Of a DNA stretch of 59,475 bases, positions 18,691 to 27,225 are shown piece after piece. Position 1 is the first letter of the stretch. Each line of letters begins with the position of its first letter. Both the position numbers and the translations under genes were made by a program. This DNA comes from Riemerella columbipharyngis. GTDB taxonomy: Bacteria; Bacteroidota; Bacteroidia; Flavobacteriales; Weeksellaceae. The notes under the pieces were generated by a model. The model was not told the DNA's origin, did no database searches, and saw only the letters and a program-made list of their open reading frames with translations. The DNA is taken from NCBI RefSeq assembly GCF_900101995.1, contig NZ_FNAS01000015.1:1-59475 (forward strand), read 5' to 3'.

Positions 18691-19239
18691 ATGAGCTCCA
18701 TTATACAGAAAGATTTTTACCGTGCGACGGGCAGATGGCTGTCTTCTATGCAGATTTTAGCTAAATGCTTTAGCCCAAATCTTCATTATATCTATTGTTT
18801 CAGAAAAGCACAAAAGTATAGAAATACACCTGTTTTAGGGATATTTTGGAAATTGGTGCTTAGGCATTATCAAATAAAATATGGTTTTCAGATTTATCCT
18901 GAAACACAGATAGGAGAGGGGCTTTATCTTGGTCATTGGGGGGTGGTGGTCATCAATCCCGAGACTGTTATCGGAAAAAATTGTAATATTGCTCAAGGAG
19001 TAACTATCGGACAGCAAAACAGAGGTAAAAGACAAGGCGTTCCTACAATCGGAGATAACGTATGGATAGGTGCTAATGCCGTGGTTGTAGGCAATATCAA
19101 AATCGGAGATAATGTATTGATTGCACCGAATGCCTATGTTAATATAGATATTCCGTCTGATTCTGTAGTAGTAGGAAATCCGGCACAGATTATGCCTAAA
19201 GAAAATGCTACGGAAGGGTATATCAATAATAAAGTGTAA
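18691..19239 (+). CDS. Serine-acetyltransferase-like hexapeptide protein
   Basis: 182 residues. The C-terminal half is a left-handed beta-helix with GLYLGHWGVVVINPETVIGKN, AQGVTIGQQ, PTIGDNVWIGANAVVVGNI and a terminal SVVVGNPAQIM, the layout of the CysE/serine O-acetyltransferase family. Members in glycan loci acetylate sugars rather than serine, and the N-terminal helical domain here is shorter than in CysE. It ends the series of glycan genes; the lipoprotein gene begins three bases later. Substrate is unknown, but context favours a glycan residue. Confidence 0.75.
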   Translation: MSSIIQKDFYRATGRWLSSMQILAKCFSPNLHYIYCFRKAQKYRNTPVLGIFWKLVLRHYQIKYGFQIYPETQIGEGLYLGHWGVVVINPETVIGKNCNIAQGVTIGQQNRGKRQGVPTIGDNVWIGANAVVVGNIKIGDNVLIAPNAYVNIDIPSDSVVVGNPAQIMPKENATEGYINNKV

Positions 19240-19242
19240 ACA

Positions 19243-19728
19243 ATGAAAACAACAAAAATAGCGTTATATACCTTATGTCTGGGATTGGTATTGGCGTGTA
19301 ATAAAAAGCAGACTGTTTCTGAAGCTATTTCTCAGAATGATACGGCAGAGGCAAAGCCGTGGGCAGGTAGTTTAGAAAATGTTTCTTCTGGGGATATCCC
19401 TACTGAAGCATTAGACCTTTCAAAAAAAACACCAGATAAAGACGAGACTTTATTTTTAGAAAATGGGAAACCCGTTCTGATTTTTAATTCGGAGGCCAAT
19501 GCGGGGCTTTTATCTATTGATGGTAAAAGTTATCCGCTCTCGCAGATGAATTTTTCGGAGAATAATTACGAGCTTTTCGGAAAAGGTGTAAAAGTATCTG
19601 CAGAAAACGGAGATATCGCAGAAAAAAACGGGGTGCTGAACAGCGTTTTTGACGAGGTAACGGTGGAAATTTCAGGAAAAGTTACGAAGCTGCACCACAT
19701 TGTAGTAAAGGATAATCCTAAATACTAA
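19243..19728 (+). CDS. Lipoprotein of unknown function
   Basis: 161 residues. A lipoprotein signal peptide with lipobox LVLAC puts the acylated cysteine at residue 19. The remainder is hydrophilic and beta-rich, with no motif I recognise. It begins three bases after the acetyltransferase gene and lies seven bases before the DUF502 gene, so it is probably expressed with the end of the glycan operon. Whether it takes part in glycan work is unknown. Confidence 0.65.
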   Translation: MKTTKIALYTLCLGLVLACNKKQTVSEAISQNDTAEAKPWAGSLENVSSGDIPTEALDLSKKTPDKDETLFLENGKPVLIFNSEANAGLLSIDGKSYPLSQMNFSENNYELFGKGVKVSAENGDIAEKNGVLNSVFDEVTVEISGKVTKLHHIVVKDNPKY

Positions 19729-19735
19729 GAATATT

Positions 19736-20365
19736 ATGAACAAAGAAAATAATATACTCAAGCGTTTCCTAAGGTTTTTCTTGCAGGGTTTGGTTATCAT
19801 TGGTCCATTGGCAGCTACGGTATGGATTATTTGGTATATTGTTTCTACTATTGATAATCTTATCCCTTCTCTTTCGGATAGAATTCCGGGGCTTACATTT
19901 TTAGTCGTGATACTCGGTACAGCGCTTATTGGCTGGCTGGGCAATAAATTCCTCTTGGGGCGTATTATTATAGATAGTTTGGATTATCTGCTGGAGCATA
20001 CCCCCGGCATCAAGTTCATTTATACCTCCTTGAAGGATGTCATGTCTTCTTTCGTGGGGGATAAGAAAAAATTCAATCACCCTGTGTTGGCTCGTGTTTC
20101 TCAGTCGCCAGAAACTTGGCGCATAGGGTTTATCACCCAAAAGAATGTTTGTGTGGAGAATTTTGAGGACTATGTCTCCGTGTATATGCCTATGTCTTAC
20201 GCTATATCGGGCTGGGTGGTTTTCGTCAAGGCTTCGGACATCAAAGTCTTAGACGGGGTAAATGCCGCAGAGGTGATGAAGTTTGCGGTAAGTGGTGGTG
20301 TGGCAGGTTTTACAGCAGAAAATATCAACAGTACGGATTACACCAAAGACAGCCCACAATCGTGA
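19736..20365 (+). CDS. DUF502 family membrane protein
   Basis: 209 residues. Two transmembrane helices (about 12-37 and 56-75) are followed by a soluble domain. LQGLVIIGPLAATVWI, HTPGIKFIYTSLKDVM and SYAISGWVVFVKASDIKVL are typical of DUF502, a widespread bacterial family without an assigned function. It converges with miaE with only seven bases between the stops, and no clear terminator was seen there. Confidence 0.85.
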   Translation: MNKENNILKRFLRFFLQGLVIIGPLAATVWIIWYIVSTIDNLIPSLSDRIPGLTFLVVILGTALIGWLGNKFLLGRIIIDSLDYLLEHTPGIKFIYTSLKDVMSSFVGDKKKFNHPVLARVSQSPETWRIGFITQKNVCVENFEDYVSVYMPMSYAISGWVVFVKASDIKVLDGVNAAEVMKFAVSGGVAGFTAENINSTDYTKDSPQS

Positions 20366-20372
20366 GGATAAT

Positions 20373-20951
20373 TTATCCGTGTATGGTTTCCTTTTTGCCG
20401 TAGGATTTTATTACTTTAGCCTCGTATTCCAGCCATTCTTCCCATCGTTTATTGACCTCTTCCGGATTGCCCAATGCTCTTGCAAATCCTATGAAAGTGG
20501 TGTAATGGTTGGCTTCGGAAATCATCAGTTCACGATAGAAAGTTTTTAGCTCTTCGTCTTTTATATTTTCGGTAAGGACTTTGAATCGTTCGCAGCTTCT
20601 GGCTTCTATCATTGCTGCAAAAAGCATTCTGTCGATGATAAATTGTTCTCTGCTTCCTTGTACGATGAACTTAAACAAATCGTTCACATAGTCATCTTTT
20701 CTGGGATTGCCGAGTACAAATCCTCTTTTTTTGATGATTTCGTGCACCTGTTGGAAATGTTCTAATTCCTCTTGTGCTATTGCCAAAAGTTCTGTTACTA
20801 TTTCCGTGTGCTCGGGCAGCATTGTTACGAGGGTAATGGCGTTAGACGCCGCTTTTTGTTCGCACCACGCGTGGTCTGTCAATATTTCCTCTATATTTCC
20901 TTCTGCTATATTTGCCCATCTCGGGTCGGTGGGAAGTTTAAGTTTGAACAT
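20373..20951 (-). CDS. miaE: tRNA 2-methylthio-N6-isopentenyladenosine hydroxylase
   Basis: 192 residues. MiaE is a non-haem di-iron monooxygenase that hydroxylates the isopentenyl group of ms2i6A37 in tRNAs reading UNN codons, the last step after MiaA and MiaB. The iron ligands are visible in the first helix pair (DHAWCEQKAA, then EELEHFQQVH with ExxH) and the second pair (EARSCERF, then SEANHYTTF with ExxH). The length matches the family. It is transcribed from its own promoter, divergent from the DUF72 gene. Confidence 0.92.
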   Translation of the reverse strand: MFKLKLPTDPRWANIAEGNIEEILTDHAWCEQKAASNAITLVTMLPEHTEIVTELLAIAQEELEHFQQVHEIIKKRGFVLGNPRKDDYVNDLFKFIVQGSREQFIIDRMLFAAMIEARSCERFKVLTENIKDEELKTFYRELMISEANHYTTFIGFARALGNPEEVNKRWEEWLEYEAKVIKSYGKKETIHG

Positions 20952-20967
20952 ATTTAATTCTTTTATG

Positions 20968-20975
20968 CAAAAATA
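20968..20975 (-). promoter_or_regulatory. miaE promoter -7 element
   Basis: On the minus strand TATTTTTG fits the TAnnTTTG consensus and lies 16 bases before the miaE start codon. No clear -33 element was found. Confidence 0.5.
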
Positions 20976-21012
20976 AAACTTTTTTCGGCTCGGAGCATTA
21001 TGCTAATTTTCC

Positions 21013-21020
21013 TATTTTTG
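21013..21020 (+). promoter_or_regulatory. DUF72 gene promoter -7 element
   Basis: TATTTTTG, identical to the divergent miaE element, lies 23 bases before the DUF72 start codon. The -33 element is not obvious. Confidence 0.5.
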
Positions 21021-21043
21021 AAAATTAAATAAAACTTATTGAA

Positions 21044-21937
21044 ATGAAATTCGGACAAGTAGAAAATCCCGATCTTATAGACTTTACATTACCTAAGAGT
21101 CATCCTAATACCGAAAAAATACTTTCTCGGTATCAGGATTTGAAGAAGTCGCTCAATATCAGCGTAGGCTGTGCCAAATGGAATAAAACAGACCTAAAAG
21201 GCTTTTATCCCAGAGGGACGAAAGATGAACTTTCCTACTATGCCACACAATTCAACAGTATAGAGCTGAATGCCACCTTTTACGGATTGCCATCGGTAGA
21301 GCAGGTTACTGCTTGGAGGGACAAAACGCCGGAAAACTTTAAGTTTTTTCCAAAGATTACCAATACCATTTCTCATTATCGAAGGCTCATAGAGGTAGAT
21401 GATGCGGTTACGAGGTATGCCGAGGCGGTAATAGCGTTTCAGCAAAAATTAGGAATGGTATTTCTGCAGTTGCATGATAATTTTAAAACCAAAAATCTTG
21501 ATAGATTAGTCCGTTTTGTGGAGCGTTGGCCGCGTGAGCTTCCACTTGGAATAGAGCTTCGTAACCACGAATGGTTCTCAGATGAAGTTATATTTGACGA
21601 AACTACGCAACTTTTCGAAGAACACGGCATTACCAATATCATCGTAGATACCGCCGGGAGAAGGGATATGCTGCATATACGCCTCACTACCCCTACGGCT
21701 TTTGTGCGATATGTGGGAGCTAATACCGATAGCGACTACACGCGGTTAGATGATTGGGTAGCGCGCCTAAAAGAATGGAAAAATGCAGGTTTGCAAAATC
21801 TTTATTTCTTTGTACACCAGAATGTGGAGAAAGCCTCACCGCTTCTTTCGGCGTATTTCATAGAAAAGATTAACCAAGAATTAGGCGGAGCTCTGAAAAT
21901 CCCACAAATGGCAACAAGTACGGGAACACTATTTTAA
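21044..21937 (+). CDS. DUF72 family protein
   Basis: 297 residues. The TIM-barrel-like DUF72 signature is clear: VGCAKWNKTDLKGFYP, LSYYATQFNSIELNATFYGLP, then FKFFPKI, LFLQLHDNF-type and VEXR-like (GIELRNHEW) segments, and NLYFFVHQN near the C-terminus. The family (YecE-like) is widespread and uncharacterised; a role in nucleic-acid or isomerase chemistry has been guessed from the fold only. It stands alone with its own promoter and converges with a DUF975-like gene. Confidence 0.85.
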   Translation: MKFGQVENPDLIDFTLPKSHPNTEKILSRYQDLKKSLNISVGCAKWNKTDLKGFYPRGTKDELSYYATQFNSIELNATFYGLPSVEQVTAWRDKTPENFKFFPKITNTISHYRRLIEVDDAVTRYAEAVIAFQQKLGMVFLQLHDNFKTKNLDRLVRFVERWPRELPLGIELRNHEWFSDEVIFDETTQLFEEHGITNIIVDTAGRRDMLHIRLTTPTAFVRYVGANTDSDYTRLDDWVARLKEWKNAGLQNLYFFVHQNVEKASPLLSAYFIEKINQELGGALKIPQMATSTGTLF

Positions 21938-21984
21938 TGAATAAATAATTTCCACAAGGAAGAAAAATTAGCGGAAGCGTTTAA

Positions 21985-22578
21985 TTAATTTTTTTGTTGG
22001 TTAAGTAAATAATTATTTTTTACATCATCATAAAATTTTGCATAGGTAACATATTGATAAGGTATTAACCAAAGAAATCCAATTCCTAATGTTAAAATAC
22101 AGAGTAATGCCAAGCCAAAAAATCTTAATGATAGACGAAAATATTTCCATTTATATCCATTCATCATTTGCTTACTTTTTTTAATAGCGTCCATAGCACT
22201 TATTGAGTCATCATCAGCAAGAATAAAGAAAGTCATTGAATAAGATATCGAAGCAATGATACCAGGTATAATAAGCAAAAGAAGCCAAAATAAAACAAAA
22301 ATAAATATTAGTAGAAAAGCACTTAATGCTCTTCCAAAATTATTAAATCCTGCAAATATTTGTTCGACTCTAGAATCTTGTTGTCTTGCTATTGACAATG
22401 AAAAAATAGAAATTCCTAATTGAAAAGCGCCTCCAACAATTAAATGGGCAAAAGGAATAAGTGCACCAATAATAGAAACAATCATCATATATATAACAAA
22501 TGTCCCTATAGCTAATCCCCATTTTCCTTTTAGGGATTCGCTCGCTTTACTCATTAAAATAGAGTTTTCTGTCATCAT
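21985..22578 (-). CDS. DUF975-like integral membrane protein
   Basis: 197 residues with about five hydrophobic segments. SESLKGKWGLAIGTFVIYM near the N-terminus, the glycine-rich GGAFQLGISIF, and AMDAIKKSKQMMNGYKWKYF between later helices are features of DUF975. These proteins are of unknown function. The gene is leftward, with two adjacent ATG codons at the start. The flanking DNA is AT-rich, and the decayed winged-helix gene begins 88 bases upstream. Confidence 0.7.
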   Translation of the reverse strand: MMTENSILMSKASESLKGKWGLAIGTFVIYMMIVSIIGALIPFAHLIVGGAFQLGISIFSLSIARQQDSRVEQIFAGFNNFGRALSAFLLIFIFVLFWLLLLIIPGIIASISYSMTFFILADDDSISAMDAIKKSKQMMNGYKWKYFRLSLRFFGLALLCILTLGIGFLWLIPYQYVTYAKFYDDVKNNYLLNQQKN

Positions 22579-22666
22579 AATAAGCTGGATTTAGAGATTG
22601 TGACTATCTAATAAGCAACAAATATAATTATTTTTTTGAATACATATATGCGTTTTTTTAAGATAA

Positions 22667-22976
22667 TTAGGGATGATTATTGTAGTACAAGTGTCGGCCC
22701 AATGGTAGATAGTCTTTCAGGGCTTCTATGTAATTGTCTAATGCCCGTCTGTTTTTGTAAGGCTGCACGAGGTGCGGGTTTTCTTCCCTACGAATTCTTT
22801 TTTATGGTAATATAGCCTGCTTGTTCCAGTTTGTCGAGCTGCACGCTGAGGTTGCCCGAAGTGGCATTGGTTTTCTCTTTCAGGTACATAAAATCCGCCT
22901 CTTCCAGCCCAATCAGCAGAGAGACTACTGCCAGACGCAACTGTGAATGCAGTAGGGGGGCTAATTCTTTCATCAT
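22667..22976 (-). pseudogene. Decayed winged-helix transcriptional regulator (HTH_34 type)
   Basis: The first frame reads MKELAPLLHSQLRLAVVSLL, continues through the recognition region DFMYLKEKTNATSGNLSVQL and LEQAGYITIKKNS, then stops. A second frame continues the family sequence (KEFVGKKTRTSCSLTKT) and a third completes it (LDNYIEALKDYL to a TAA at 22667). Two single-base losses are needed: one in the T6 run at 22798-22803, the other near 22748. Restored, the protein has about 103 residues, the normal length for this family of DNA-binding regulators. Its start overlaps the stop of the upstream membrane-protein pseudogene (ATGA), so the two formed an operon. Confidence 0.8.
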
Positions 22977-23585
22977 TGTTTCTTATATTTGCGGTTAATA
23001 TAATGACCAGGAATGATAAGCAACACAAGGCATACCAAACCGTACAGCAGATTAAAATACGCAGGAAAAATACCGTTAAATAAATTTTCCAAGACAAAAT
23101 ATCCAATGACAACCCCTAAAAAGATACCAAAAAAGTAAATATTTTTTCTTTGATAATGATGCTGTTGCGGCACATCCGAGACTTATTAAAATCAAGGACA
23201 ATGAAAATATCGTAACTCCGGAAGTCCCAGTATGAAATACAAAAGTATTAATAATTGACAGAATTGGAGCGATAGCTAAAAAATAGCCGATATATCTCCA
23301 AATGGCATCTATCGATTTGGATGCGTAGGAAACAACTTTTTGTTTATTCTCTTTGATGAAAAATGATTTAAAAGCGGGAGTAATCATCAGTAACCACAGC
23401 AGATAATAATTGGTATTAGCCGTAAAATACACCGCAAAATATACCAACAGAGAGGAAAACAGCCCCAGATATCCCACAAAAAGCAGGTTGAAGGGTTATC
23501 CTTGTTGTACGGCATTGCGGGTTTCGTTAATCATTTGTCGGATAAGTTCTAAACTTTCCTTTTTATTTAATTTTTTGTCTTCCAT
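22973..23585 (-). pseudogene. Decayed multi-helix membrane protein
   Basis: From ATG at 23585 the frame reads MEDKKLNKKESLELIRQMIN, then hits TAA at 23498-23496, then continues in the same frame (FNLLFVGYLGLFSSLLVYF) to a frameshift at the T6 run 23142-23147. Removing one base joins it to the terminal frame (KKNIYFFGIFLG, ending NRKYKKQ). The restored product has about 203 residues with four or five membrane helices. An N-terminal KESLELI-MI segment followed by helices is common in small flavobacterial membrane proteins encoded next to HTH_34 regulators. Both genes of the pair are broken, so decay is more likely than isolated sequence error. Confidence 0.75.
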
Positions 23586-24009
23586 AATTGAAAATTTTTA
23601 ATTTGTTAAACAATTTAGTTTATTTTATAAACCTAAGACTCAAAAAAGAGTACTTTTAGTTTTACGATGAAAATGTAAAATGGTTTATTTATATTAAACT
23701 TCAATTATTTAGGAGAAAGAATGTGGGTATGTAAATTATTAAAAAAAATATAGTTATATGTTTCTTTATTAGTTCGATAAAGTAAAGGGGATAGTTGTTT
23801 TGGCAAATACTATTATTGTTCGTATGAAATTGAAATATTCATCTCGCTATATGGTATTGTAATACAAGTATTTTGAGTTGAAGTTTGTGTTAGCAAAGAT
23901 GTGAATTATAAAAGGACTTCCTCTACTGCCTGTCAAAAAAATTAGATTAGTTTGATATAACTCAATTTAGTTTTTTTTACTTTTGCGGGAAATTATTTTA
24001 GGAATTAAA
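23586..24009. other. Non-coding AT-rich interval
   Basis: I see no credible coding frame on either strand here. The only recognisable element is the queH promoter motif at its right end. Confidence 0.5.
23978..23985 (+). promoter_or_regulatory. queH promoter -7 element
   Basis: TACTTTTG matches TAnnTTTG. It lies 24 bases before the ATG at 24010. This argues against the longer frame beginning at a TTG inside this motif (23983). Confidence 0.55.
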
Positions 24010-24666
24010 ATGACAGACATTAATCGGGAAAAACTAACGCTGCCGAATAACGGTAAAAAATTATTACTGCACTCTTGCTGTGCACCTTGCTCGGGAGAGG
24101 TGATGGAAGCTATCATCGCTTCGGACATTGATTTTACTATTTTTTTCTATAACCCCAATATCCACCCCCGTAAGGAATACGAGCTTCGGAAGGACGAAAA
24201 TATCCGCTTTGCGGAAAAATACAATATCCCGATTATTGATGCCGATTATGATACGGACAACTGGTATGCGAGGGCGAAAGGTATGGAGTTTGAGCCAGAG
24301 CGGGGGATACGCTGTACCATGTGTTTTGATATGAGGTTTGAACGAACGGCACTCTATGCTTACGAACACGGTTTTGACACCATTAGCAGTTCATTGGGGA
24401 TTTCCCGCTGGAAAAATTTTGAACAAATCAACGACTGCGGAGAGCGTGCCGCCGCTAAATATGAAGGACTAACTTACTGGACACACAATTGGCGGAAGAA
24501 AGGCGGCTCTAAACGGATGCTGGACATCAGCAAACGGGAGAAGTTTTATATGCAGGAATACTGCGGCTGTGCTTATTCACTACGAGATACCAATCACTGG
24601 AGGCTGCAAAACGGCCGTGAGCGTATCAAAATAGGCGAAAAATATTACGGAGAGGATAACGGCTAA
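24010..24666 (+). CDS. queH: Epoxyqueuosine reductase
   Basis: 218 residues from ATG 24010. QueH (DUF208) reduces epoxyqueuosine to queuosine in the tRNA wobble position and replaces the unrelated QueG. The cysteines expected for its iron-sulfur cluster and metal site are visible: [10 protein letters not shown] near residue 22, RCTMCFDMR near 101, and EYCGCAYSL near 182. [17 protein letters not shown] and [14 protein letters not shown] are further family blocks. A TTG-initiated extension of nine codons is possible, but it begins in the promoter element. Monocistronic by position. Confidence 0.92.
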   Translation: MTDINREKLTLPNNGKKLLLHSCCAPCSGEVMEAIIASDIDFTIFFYNPNIHPRKEYELRKDENIRFAEKYNIPIIDADYDTDNWYARAKGMEFEPERGIRCTMCFDMRFERTALYAYEHGFDTISSSLGISRWKNFEQINDCGERAAAKYEGLTYWTHNWRKKGGSKRMLDISKREKFYMQEYCGCAYSLRDTNHWRLQNGRERIKIGEKYYGEDNG

Positions 24667-24845
24667 TTTTAAAAATAGGAATATTATCCCTCCCCTTTTT
24701 TTCTGACTGATTGATTTTTTATCGGTTGGTATAATTATAAATTAAGTTTTAATATTTCTTCTTCTTTTAGTGTAATACCGGATGATAAGAAATAATTTAA
24801 AATAGAGAATATAAAGTAATATAAATAATATTTATCTATAAATAT

Positions 24846-25380
24846 TTATATTTTAGATTTTCCAAACTTTTTCATTCCATAGGTATAAATACTATTTTTT
24901 TCTCCATGAACTAATCCGATATATATTCATAGCTGAATAAACAGCCGGTTGTTCAAAAGAAAATTTGCAAAATTAAGATATAAATCTTTCGACAATAAAA
25001 GTGTTTGAGAGTCTTGATAACTCTCTATGGTATTATCACATACTCTTAATCAGATGCATTTACTTTTGCTATGATAGTTTTCAATATTGTTTTTCTCTTT
25101 TCGAACCCCAAAACAATAATATGACTTTTCATATTTCTTTTAAATATTCATATGCATTTTTCCATAAATAATTAAAGCTAAGTATATTTTCTATGTCATC
25201 TTTTGGAATAGCTTTATAAAGCTCAAGCATACTATTCTTTTATCAATTTCCATCGTGATAGTTTGGTCATCTCCTGAAACATTTTCCACTTTCACGCCCC
25301 AATATGATTTTAAATCTTCCACTACTTTTTTTGAGTGAAAATCTTCCATTAAATTGAAAATTGGCATCGGAAGAGCTGTT
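24846..25380 (-). pseudogene. Decayed DUF4261 family gene
   Basis: No long frame exists, but three pieces on the minus strand in order resemble a DUF4261 protein. Piece 1 (from about 25379) has LMEDFHSKKVVEDLKSYWGV and VENVSGDDQTITMEID. Piece 2, shifted near 25233, has KAIPKDDIENI and WKNAYEYLKEI, then a TGA at 25131-25129, then VILLFWGSK. Piece 3 has VCDNTIESYQDSQTLLLSKD, IQL then TGA where tryptophan is expected, then IYIGLVHGEKNSIYTYGMKK and a TAA at 24848-24846. At least two frameshifts and three internal stops show it is inactive. The function of the family is unknown to me. Confidence 0.75.
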
Positions 25381-25569
25381 TTTCTATTATTCGATACGGG
25401 TTATTTTTCTTTTTTTATTAAATAATTTTATTGTTTTATATTTTTATGAATGTAATAAACTATTGTGTTTTAATATATTATTAATGCTTTAATTTTTTGT
25501 TTTTTAAATAAAATATATAAAATAATCTAATCTGTTAATTGTTTTATAAATAAGTGTTGAAAATTTAAT

Positions 25570-25604
25570 AAAAAAGGAGAATTACAAAATTTTTACAATC
25601 CTCC
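25570..25604 (-). terminator. Terminator of the efflux operon
   Basis: Minus-strand GGAGGATT pairs with AATTCTCC (one G-U pair) around an AT-rich loop and is followed by a run of T. It lies 40 bases after the emrB-like stop codon. Confidence 0.65.
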
Positions 25605-25644
25605 TCGCCTCAATTTATCATTATAGATAGATGAAAATCTGCTT

Positions 25645-27222
25645 TTAATGTGTTATAGAAATATCTACGCTCTTCTTGCCTTTCCGCTCTTTTATGAACA
25701 AAATGAATGGAATACAGATAAGAAACATTATACCTAAGAATAAAAATACATCCATATAAGAAAGTACGGCAGCTTGTTTTATCACGGAATATTCTATCGC
25801 TTTATAGCTGGACTCTGTGGCAATGTTTGCTGGCATTCCCTTTGCCATAAAGGCGGCTTTCATTCCGATTATCCGTTGTTGTACATTGAGGCTGTTCATA
25901 TCCAAGTGGGAAACGAGGAAAAATTGATGCTCGGTATTCTGCCGTGCCATAAATGTGGTAGTAGCGGCAATGCCGAAAGAACCACCCAGCTGTCTCATCA
26001 TCCCCGTAAAGCTGGCACCTTGCCCAATTTCCTGCCCTTTCAGTGTACTGAGTGCCAAGGTGGTAATCGGGATAAAGAGCATACTCAGCCCAATGCCTCT
26101 TACAATCAACATCCAGAAAAAGTCGTCTTTGGCGGTATCCGGCGTTAAGATTTTATAACCCCAAAAACTATACACAAAGAACAGTAGGAAGCCCAATGCC
26201 ACCAAAAACTGGGGTTTGATTCCGCTTGACAAAAGCCTTGCAATAATGGGCATCATACAAGCTGTGGCAGCTGCTGGTGGAATCATTAGAATACCGGCTT
26301 GCAGGGCAGACCAACCTAAAATGTTTTGTGTGTAAAGTGGGATAACGAATGCTGAGCTATACAATCCAAATCCTAAAATAAAGGACATAATAGTTCCTAT
26401 ACGCAGGTTCCCGTTGCGTAGTACCCGCAGCTCCACGATGGGGTAGCGGAAAGTGAGTTCACGCCAGATAAACAGAATAAATCCTAAAAATGCCATAGCG
26501 GAAAAAATGATGATAGTCTGGCTGTCAAACCAATCGTCTTCTTGGCCGCGTTCCAAAACAAATTGAAGGGAGCCTACGAATATTGCCAAGAGAATAATGC
26601 CTATCCAGTCCACATCTTTGGCTTGGCGTTTCTCGGAATACTTCGGACTTCTTACAAATTTCAAAGTAAAAATCGTTGCTAAAATCCCGATGGGAATATT
26701 GATGTAAAAGATATATGCCCAGCTGAAATTATCTACGATATACCCTCCGAGCGGCGGACCCAATGCCGGTCCTACGATGACGCCCAAGCCGTAAATAGCC
26801 TGTGCCATTCCTCGTTTTTCTACCGGATAAGATTCTGTGATAATGGTTTGCGAAGTTACCAAAAGTGCACCCCCGCCCATCCCTTGTAGCAAACGGAAAA
26901 ACACGAGCTCCCAGATATTGGTGGAGTTTCCGCACAAAAAGGAACAAACGGTAAACATAATGATGGATGCCGCGAAGTAATTCCGCCGTCCGAACTGCTG
27001 CGATAGCCAGCTCGTCATCGGAACGATAATTACATTCCCTATGGCATAGGCAGTAACCACCCAGCCCACTTCGGAGAGTGTAGCACTGAGGTTCCCTTTC
27101 ATATCGTTGAGTGCCACATTCACGATGGTACTATCCACAATCTCGAGCAATGCACAGAGAATTGCGGTAATGGTGATAACTACGCGCCTATATCCGTATT
27201 CTATTAAAGATTCTTCCAGCAT
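25645..27222 (-). CDS. DHA2 family MFS drug exporter (EmrB-like)
   Basis: 525 residues with about 14 hydrophobic helices, the DHA2 layout. ALLEIVDSTIVNVALNDM is the helix-1 motif of the family, LSQQFGRRNYF is the MFS cytoplasmic loop A motif, and GVIVGPALGPPLGGYIVDNFSW is motif C of proton antiporters. With a membrane-fusion protein and a TolC-type channel it forms a tripartite pump across both membranes. It starts three bases after the emrA-like gene and is the last gene of the operon. Substrates are probably hydrophobic drugs, bile-like compounds or dyes; the sequence does not show which. Confidence 0.9.
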   Translation of the reverse strand: MLEESLIEYGYRRVVITITAILCALLEIVDSTIVNVALNDMKGNLSATLSEVGWVVTAYAIGNVIIVPMTSWLSQQFGRRNYFAASIIMFTVCSFLCGNSTNIWELVFFRLLQGMGGGALLVTSQTIITESYPVEKRGMAQAIYGLGVIVGPALGPPLGGYIVDNFSWAYIFYINIPIGILATIFTLKFVRSPKYSEKRQAKDVDWIGIILLAIFVGSLQFVLERGQEDDWFDSQTIIIFSAMAFLGFILFIWRELTFRYPIVELRVLRNGNLRIGTIMSFILGFGLYSSAFVIPLYTQNILGWSALQAGILMIPPAAATACMMPIIARLLSSGIKPQFLVALGFLLFFVYSFWGYKILTPDTAKDDFFWMLIVRGIGLSMLFIPITTLALSTLKGQEIGQGASFTGMMRQLGGSFGIAATTTFMARQNTEHQFFLVSHLDMNSLNVQQRIIGMKAAFMAKGMPANIATESSYKAIEYSVIKQAAVLSYMDVFLFLGIMFLICIPFILFIKERKGKKSVDISITH

Positions 27223-27225
27223 AAG

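Noticed and set aside
20966-21043. Shared operator between miaE and the DUF72 gene
   Set aside because: The two promoters have the same -7 sequence, but no inverted repeat lies between them.
23983-24009. TTG-initiated extension of queH
   Set aside because: The TTG is part of the -7 promoter element TACTTTTG; ATG 24010 gives the usual N-terminus.
25096-25112. TTTCGAACCCC resembling a tRNA T-arm
   Set aside because: No acceptor stem or anticodon arm can be built around it, and it lies inside the decayed DUF4261 gene.
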